Positions 4,726 to 6,330 of a stretch of DNA of 6,330 nt are shown piece by piece (the first letter of the stretch is position 1; every line of letters starts with the position of its first letter). The stretch covers positions 1 to 6,330 of the forward strand of contig JAFXHW010000228.1 of the NCBI GenBank assembly GCA_017533545.1, written 5' to 3'. The stretch comes from Clostridia bacterium. Its GTDB lineage: Bacteria > Bacillota_A > Clostridia > Oscillospirales > CAG-272. A program made the translations under genes and the position numbers. Under the pieces are notes generated by a model, which was given only the letters and a program-made list of their open reading frames with translations, had not been told where the DNA came from and did not search any database.

Positions 4726-6126
4726 TCAGTCAGCGTTGCTGTATACCGCAACGGCATAGGGGGGAAGAATGTCGTTTATGGGAGCGGTGTCAAGCTTTTT
4801 GTCGGGTTCGATCATTATATAGTCGGGCGCGGGTTTGAGTGCGGCGGGATCGTAGAGATATCTCTTAAGTCCGCTCGCTTCAACGTCGATGGTGACGTTT
4901 GCGCTGTCATCTCGCATATTTACCGCAAGCACGGAGGTGCGTCCGTCCTTTGTTACCGTTACGGCCGCGCAGATGCCCTCGCCGAATTCGCATTTTACCA
5001 CCTTTGCATCGCCGTCTGACATATAGCGTGAAAGAAGCGATATAACGTACCAGGAGGGACGCGCGTTTTCGCTGTCCTTTATGCTGTCACCCGGCATCTT
5101 GCAGCATCCCCATCTTTGCACTCCGTTGTAAAAAGAGTCGTTGTTGGTGATGTTGTATGGATATTTCTGGTCGAAAAGAGTCCAGATAAGGGTGTTGTTC
5201 ATACCGCCATTGATCAGCGCGGCATTGATGAGCGCGATGTAGTTGCCGTACCAAACGCTGTCGCGGACACCCTCTGCAAGCCTTCCGTCGCCGCTCAGTC
5301 CGTATTCGTCAAACCAGACCGGTTTACCTTTTTTTTCTGCAATCTTTCTTACATATTCGGCGTGGCTCTTCCAGCCCTCGTATCCGGTCATGTAAAAGCC
5401 GCGGTTTTTCTGCCAGGAAGGATCGCACCAGGCGTAGGTGTGCATCGAGTAGATGTCGATGATATCGTCCATCTTTTCGATGGCGCGCTGCAGCTGGTTA
5501 TCATCGTGTGAGGTGAAGATCCCGTTCGGGCCTACGAGCTTGACCTTGTCGCGCACTTCGAATTTGATCAGCTTTTCGTTGATCTTTCTGCAGCAGCGTT
5601 CATAAGCCTCAAAGTAGTCGATACCCTCGGGGCATGGGCCCGACGCATAGCTGAAGGGCTCGGTGAAAAGGGACAGGTACTTGATATTTGTATATCCGCG
5701 CACCACGATGAACGATTCGAGCGATTTGGCTATCCACGATGCCATCTTTTCGCAGCATTTGTCAAAATTTTCAAGCTTTGACGTGTAATCGGCGTCGCTG
5801 TGGTTTTCGTGCGAGAAGAACCAGACGTCCTTGGTGAAAAACCACGATGCCGACAGCATAACGTCGACGTTGGCTTTCTTCATCTCGTCGAGCCACAAGC
5901 AAAAGCGCTTGAACATATCGCGCGAAAAATCGGGGCGGTACCAGGTGCGTGCCACTTTCAATTTCATTTGGCGCACGCGCTCAAATTCGCGCTCGCGCGG
6001 TTTGCCGACAAGTCCCGTTTCTTCCGAAAAGGTCTGGTAGGCAAAGCCGTGGTACGTCGCGCACGAGCCGATGTAATGCTCGGTTACTGTTTCGTTTGAT
6101 TTGGCTTTGATGTATGTGTTAAACAT
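4726..6126 (-). CDS. Intracellular clan GH-A glycoside hydrolase (family not assigned)
   Basis: A 466-residue protein with a (beta/alpha)8-barrel hydrolase followed by a C-terminal beta domain. Clan GH-A landmarks appear in order: KVARTWYRPD (57-66), KYLSLFTEPF (149-158) with Glu156 as likely acid/base at the end of strand 4, DIYSMHTYAW (224-233), and KPVWFDEYGLSG (268-279) with Glu274 as likely nucleophile at the end of strand 7. LIWTLFDQ (313-320) fits strand 8. The acid/base Glu follows Thr rather than the Asn usual in N-E-P motifs. Residues from about 370 onward (ICAAVTVTKDGRTSVLAVNM) look like the beta-sandwich seen with GH30, GH39 and GH51. No signal peptide is present, so it probably acts on imported oligosaccharides; the substrate is unknown. 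The ATG at 6126 has AGGA five bases upstream. A TTG 45 bases earlier lies almost at the predicted transcription start and is rejected. It is first in the operon with dat and the lipoprotein. Confidence 0.8.
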   Translation of the reverse strand: MFNTYIKAKSNETVTEHYIGSCATYHGFAYQTFSEETGLVGKPREREFERVRQMKLKVARTWYRPDFSRDMFKRFCLWLDEMKKANVDVMLSASWFFTKDVWFFSHENHSDADYTSKLENFDKCCEKMASWIAKSLESFIVVRGYTNIKYLSLFTEPFSYASGPCPEGIDYFEAYERCCRKINEKLIKFEVRDKVKLVGPNGIFTSHDDNQLQRAIEKMDDIIDIYSMHTYAWCDPSWQKNRGFYMTGYEGWKSHAEYVRKIAEKKGKPVWFDEYGLSGDGRLAEGVRDSVWYGNYIALINAALINGGMNNTLIWTLFDQKYPYNITNNDSFYNGVQRWGCCKMPGDSIKDSENARPSWYVISLLSRYMSDGDAKVVKCEFGEGICAAVTVTKDGRTSVLAVNMRDDSANVTIDVEASGLKRYLYDPAALKPAPDYIMIEPDKKLDTAPINDILPPYAVAVYSNAD

Positions 6127-6157
6127 AGTTTTCCTGTTTTTTGAAAATTGTATTTTA

Positions 6158-6167
6158 CCCAAATGGG
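6158..6167. repeat. Short inverted repeat in the hydrolase leader
   Basis: CCCA (6158-6161) and TGGG (6164-6167) flank an AA centre, only a few bases downstream of the predicted transcription start (~6170). It could be a secondary operator half-pair, but it is short and chance is likely. Confidence 0.25.
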
Positions 6168-6176
6168 CCAACTATC

Positions 6177-6206
6177 AGTATATCATTTTTGCCCGCTCTT
6201 TGTCAA
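6177..6206 (-). promoter_or_regulatory. Sigma-A-type extended -10 promoter of the hydrolase operon
   Basis: On the - strand a perfect TTGACA (6201-6206) is followed after 18 bases by TATACT (6177-6182), which is preceded by TGA (6183-6185), an extended -10 element. Transcription would start near 6170, leaving a leader of about 45 bases before the ATG at 6126. This is the best-defined promoter in the window and it should drive hydrolase, dat and lipoprotein together. Confidence 0.85.
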
Positions 6207-6221
6207 GCAAAGCGGGCAAAA
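6187..6221. promoter_or_regulatory. Palindromic operator candidate centred on the -35 box
   Basis: TTTTGCCCGCT at 6187-6197 and AGCGGGCAAAA at 6211-6221 are exact inverted copies (11 bp each). The inner sequence extends the symmetry through CTTTG/CAAAG with a two-base offset. The centre (~6204) coincides with the TTGACA -35 box. There is no T-run after either arm on either strand, so it is not an ordinary terminator. Its position suggests a repressor operator. Confidence 0.7.
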
Positions 6222-6224
6222 TCG

Positions 6225-6329
6225 TCAATATAGGAAGGCGTATCCCGAGAGAGAAACGTAGAGGTATATTTTTTCGCCCTCTTTTTCGTAATAAGAGTAG
6301 GAAAGATAGGTGATGTAAAAGTCGGCATC
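6225..6329 (-). CDS. Possible C-terminal fragment of an unrecognised - strand gene
   Basis: From the right edge, a - strand frame runs 34 codons to a TGA at 6225-6227. The peptide is rich in tyrosine and beta-strand-like residues (it contains YYEKEGEKIYLYVSLSGYAFLY). The stop falls just before the operator palindrome, a sensible gene end upstream of the hydrolase promoter. Other frames are also open over this short stretch, so the assignment is tentative. No family is recognised. Confidence 0.35.
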   Translation of the reverse strand, partial: DADFYITYLSYSYYEKEGEKIYLYVSLSGYAFLY

Positions 6330-6330
6330 A

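Noticed and set aside
6127..6171. Extension of the glycoside hydrolase to a TTG at 6171
   Set aside because: The TTG is practically at the predicted transcription start, so it would have no ribosome binding site. The ATG at 6126 has AGGA five bases upstream.
6187..6221. The GC-rich hairpin as a rho-independent terminator for the right-edge gene
   Set aside because: The arms are preceded by T and followed by A on both strands, the reverse of a terminator, and a strong promoter runs through it.

Overview
The window looks like a piece of a Bacillota (Clostridia-type) chromosome of intermediate GC content, possibly a gut lineage. This is inferred from AT-rich spacers, GGAGG-type ribosome binding sites, a class IIB fructose-bisphosphate aldolase next to a bacterial acyl-ACP thioesterase, a BspA-type leucine-rich-repeat lipoprotein and a D-amino acid aminotransferase. 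No rRNA, tRNA, CRISPR array, insertion sequence or phage module is visible, so this is mostly ordinary chromosome with a few interesting control regions.

Layout. On the + strand, the 3' half of a class II aldolase gene (to 493) is followed after 12 bases by an acyl-ACP thioesterase (506-1228), and a strong bidirectional hairpin terminator lies at 1231-1264. On the - strand come a 61-residue ribbon-helix-helix protein (1300-1485) with repeats upstream that could be its operator, then a TtcA-type PP-loop tRNA thiolase (1609-2331) with its own terminator at 1556-1593. A divergent 106-base spacer separates ttcA from a + strand, signal-less Amidase_3 cell-wall hydrolase (2438-3001). Its Shine-Dalgarno (SD) sequence lies inside an 11-bp inverted repeat.

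The right half is a three-gene - strand operon, read from right to left: an intracellular clan GH-A glycoside hydrolase (4726-6126), a D-amino acid aminotransferase (3852-4694) and a BspA/LRR_5 lipoprotein (3004-3852). The junctions are 31 bases and a 1-base TGATG overlap. The operon has a convincing extended -10 promoter at 6177-6206 whose -35 box sits in the centre of a near-perfect palindrome (6187-6221). This looks like an operator for sugar-responsive repression. The last lipoprotein gene converges on the amidase with 2 bases between stop codons. A possible C-terminal fragment of another - strand gene occupies the right edge.

How the genes may work together. The aldolase and thioesterase are housekeeping (glycolysis, fatty-acid chain release). 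D-amino acid aminotransferase and amidase both touch peptidoglycan metabolism, and the glycoside hydrolase may degrade an imported glycan. The shared transcription of hydrolase, aminotransferase and LRR lipoprotein is unexplained and is the most system-like element here, though nothing proves a novel system.
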